A stretch of DNA of 64,000 nucleotides from Terriglobia bacterium (GTDB lineage Bacteria > Acidobacteriota > Terriglobia > Terriglobales > Acidobacteriaceae): NCBI GenBank assembly GCA_020073385.1, contig JAIQFH010000032.1, positions 62,001 through 126,000 on the forward strand. Direction: 5' to 3'. Positions 62,332-64,000 of the stretch are shown here, one piece after another. A model generated the notes under the pieces. That model did no database searches. It had not been told where the DNA came from and saw nothing but the letters and a program-made list of their open reading frames with translations. Positions within the stretch are counted from its first letter, which is position 1, and each line of letters begins with the position of its first letter. A program made the position numbers and the translations under genes.

Positions 62332-64000
62332 TTAAGGAACCATGCTGATTACCAGGATGGTCGGGTAGGCGCTGTTTTGCTTGTCTACCGTTACGACCTT
62401 GGAATTGGAAACGATGATGCCCGAGACTACTCCAGGATGATCCGAGGTGCTGAAGGTGCCATCGGAGCTCACCGTGAATGTCTCGGCTACAGGCTGATCG
62501 GCCTGCAGGGGAGAAGTGGTTGATGTGTTGTCACCGGTGCCGGTGGCGCCGGCGCTGGCGAGAGTGGCGGTACCTGTGCCGGTCTCTACCGAGCGATGGC
62601 CGGTCATTTGGGTGCCGAAGAAGTACATGCCTGAGGTGATGGTCGTCGCCGACTGCGGCTCCATCTGCCCGAAGGAAGTACTGGAACCCGTACCGAGCAT
62701 CCAGCCAGTGTTCGGTCCATATAGATAGATGACCGGCGCGTCGGTTTGGCAATTGGTGCCGGTGAGGGTCACCCTGCCATAGGAGTCAATCGCGAAACCG
62801 CAGGTTTCGGTGAAGGGTGTAGGAGTGGCCCAGGTGCCGGCTTCGTCTTCGTAGACGTTAGCCATCAGGGAAGAGCCGCTGACGGTGACGCGTCCAAAGT
62901 CAATGATCCCTCCCGCTCCTCCCGAAATGATGCCCGAGGTATAAAAGGCGAGATTGCCGCTGAGCGTCAATGAACCACTCTGCAGGCGCGCATCGCCGAT
63001 CAACGCGCTCGTCGTGGAGCCGAGAGCGTCGCTCGTTATCTCGAGGAAGCGCTTGTTCGAGACCAGATAAGCGGCGCGGTGCGCGACGATCCCGCTCAGG
63101 CTGGTGGTGGTAGTAAAGCGGCCGGTCGGAGTCACGGGTGCAGTATAGGTGCCGCTCAAGCCGCTGTGTGTGACATGGTTGCCGCCGGCATTCGAGTCAT
63201 ATTCGCCGGCAGTGACGGAACCGTTGCTGGCGGTGAGTGTTCCGGCGACAGCGGTCCGCGTTTGGCTGGTACTGAAGACGCCAAACTGCGCGTACACCCA
63301 GACGCCGTTAGGCAGCGAGGCTGGAACGGTCTGTTTCAGAATGAGGCCGGAGGCAATGTATTGGCTCGGGGCCGGTTCCCATTCCTGGATGGCGCCGCCG
63401 GTGGCCGCGCCCGAGGTCGCGTCGAGAGCGAAGCGCGTCTTAAAGGTGTAGAACGGAGTCACAATCGTGGCGCAGCCGCGATTATCGGAACCCACGGAGT
63501 ACGAACTGCCGCTCGTGGTGACGCTGCCATTCTTGACGCCTAACGAAACACCGTTGCTGTCGACGGTGCCGGCCGTGATGTGTCCACTGCCGTCCGCCGT
63601 GAACGAGCCAATGGCGCCCATGAATCCGGAGGCGTTGTAACCGCTCAGGCTGAAGGCGTATTGGCCACTCAACGCTCCCTCGTTCCCGCTCCCGCAGGCT
63701 GCCGAAGCGCCAACCGTCAGGCTCAACGCTTGTGTCTTGCTCGCGGCCGTAGGCTTGGTTGAATCGGTAACCGTGAGTGAGAAGGTGAACGTGCCGGTCG
63801 CCGTGGGGGTTCCGCTAAGCGACCAATTCGTGCCGGAACCGCCCAGGGTCAAACCTGAGGGCAGTGAAGATCCACTCGCCACAGTCCACGTATAGGGCGT
63901 AGTGCCACCAGAAGCCTGCAACGGCGCGCTGTAGGCAACGTTCATGATCGCGTTCGGCAGCGACGTCGTGGTGATGGTCAGCGGCGTTGGGACGATCGTG
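62332..64000 (-). CDS. Large secreted He_PIG/Ig-like protein (5' part beyond window)
   Basis: The frame is open to the right edge, so the N-terminus and signal are missing; at least 555 residues are present. A putative-Ig (He_PIG) domain is visible: YSAPLQASGGTTPYTWTVAS, SLPSGLTLGGSGTNWSLSGT, ATGTFTFSLTVTDS. After it come about 430 residues of repeated beta motifs such as LSGQYAFSLSGYNASGFMGA, IGSFTADGSGHITAGTVDSN and VAGTLTASNGSVTAGEYDSN, typical of acidobacterial surface proteins. Very rich in Gly, Ser and Thr. Likely exported and surface-exposed; function unknown. Confidence 0.7.
   Translation of the reverse strand, partial: TIVPTPLTITTTSLPNAIMNVAYSAPLQASGGTTPYTWTVASGSSLPSGLTLGGSGTNWSLSGTPTATGTFTFSLTVTDSTKPTAASKTQALSLTVGASAACGSGNEGALSGQYAFSLSGYNASGFMGAIGSFTADGSGHITAGTVDSNGVSLGVKNGSVTTSGSSYSVGSDNRGCATIVTPFYTFKTRFALDATSGAATGGAIQEWEPAPSQYIASGLILKQTVPASLPNGVWVYAQFGVFSTSQTRTAVAGTLTASNGSVTAGEYDSNAGGNHVTHSGLSGTYTAPVTPTGRFTTTTSLSGIVAHRAAYLVSNKRFLEITSDALGSTTSALIGDARLQSGSLTLSGNLAFYTSGIISGGAGGIIDFGRVTVSGSSLMANVYEDEAGTWATPTPFTETCGFAIDSYGRVTLTGTNCQTDAPVIYLYGPNTGWMLGTGSSTSFGQMEPQSATTITSGMYFFGTQMTGHRSVETGTGTATLASAGATGTGDNTSTTSPLQADQPVAETFTVSSDGTFSTSDHPGVVSGIIVSNSKVVTVDKQNSAYPTILVISMVP

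Overview
The window looks like an accessory-rich stretch of an Acidobacteriota (Terriglobia-type) chromosome. The evidence is the families present: an Oar-like TonB receptor with an N-terminal carboxypeptidase-regulatory-like domain, several large secreted proteins, two S53 (pro-kumamolisin) proteases, a He_PIG/Ig-like secreted protein, a UPF0182 protein, a Tat-exported xanthine-dehydrogenase-type molybdo-enzyme, and small proteins typical of this phylum. I found no rRNA, tRNA or CRISPR array.

Layout. 1-6.1 kb: a sugar locus consisting of the end of a LacI regulator, a palindromic operator, a TonB receptor, a glucose/ribose-porter-type permease and ribokinase. 6.1-8.4 kb: a gene graveyard with an anti-sigma-like tail, a discoidin-like tail, a frameshifted tyrosine integrase and an unknown broken gene, plus one or two small genes. 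8.4-12.1 kb: a small conserved gene, a methyltransferase, a VapC remnant and a two-gene operon (signal-less lysozyme-like protein plus secreted propeller-like protein). 12.3-16.6 kb: a TPR remnant and two tandem BNR/sialidase-like secreted proteins. 16.7-18.8 kb: two signal-less wall-hydrolase-like genes (M15 peptidase and GH75-like). 19.3-21.4 kb: a group II intron with maturase and a readable domain V. 21.4-27.9 kb: a glycosidase tail, a parallel beta-helix lyase-like protein and a large S53 protease. 28.1-30.1 kb: an IS3 element with 4-bp target duplication and older IS3/IS66 remnants. 30.3-34.7 kb: a zinc-ribbon protein, a DUF1697 protein, a broken PIN gene, a sugar-nucleotide epimerase and an unusual transglutaminase/Het-C-like fusion. 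34.8-38.5 kb: enoyl-CoA isomerase and UPF0182. 38.8-43.1 kb: a three-subunit molybdenum hydroxylase operon with a coupled Cys-rich small protein. 43.2-48.9 kb: DUF1326 and another secreted protein, a YegD-like Hsp70 and a second S53 protease.

49.3-61.2 kb is the most striking part. A compact, mostly minus-strand block encodes a TIR protein with a long C-terminal extension, a DUF4231/SLATT-like two-helix membrane protein, a TPR protein with an N-terminal deoxyribosyltransferase/TIR-like domain and a C-terminal SLOG-like domain, a patatin phospholipase, a divergent stand-alone SLOG-like protein, and three membrane proteins that appear to share one uncharacterised soluble domain (LRxF ... W ... 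E). These module types are known from nucleotide-centred immune systems. No CD-NTase, ThsA or other recognised partner is visible, so I propose a candidate undescribed conflict system; the function is inference. The window ends with MtgA (61.4-62.1 kb) and a large secreted Ig-like protein running off the right edge.
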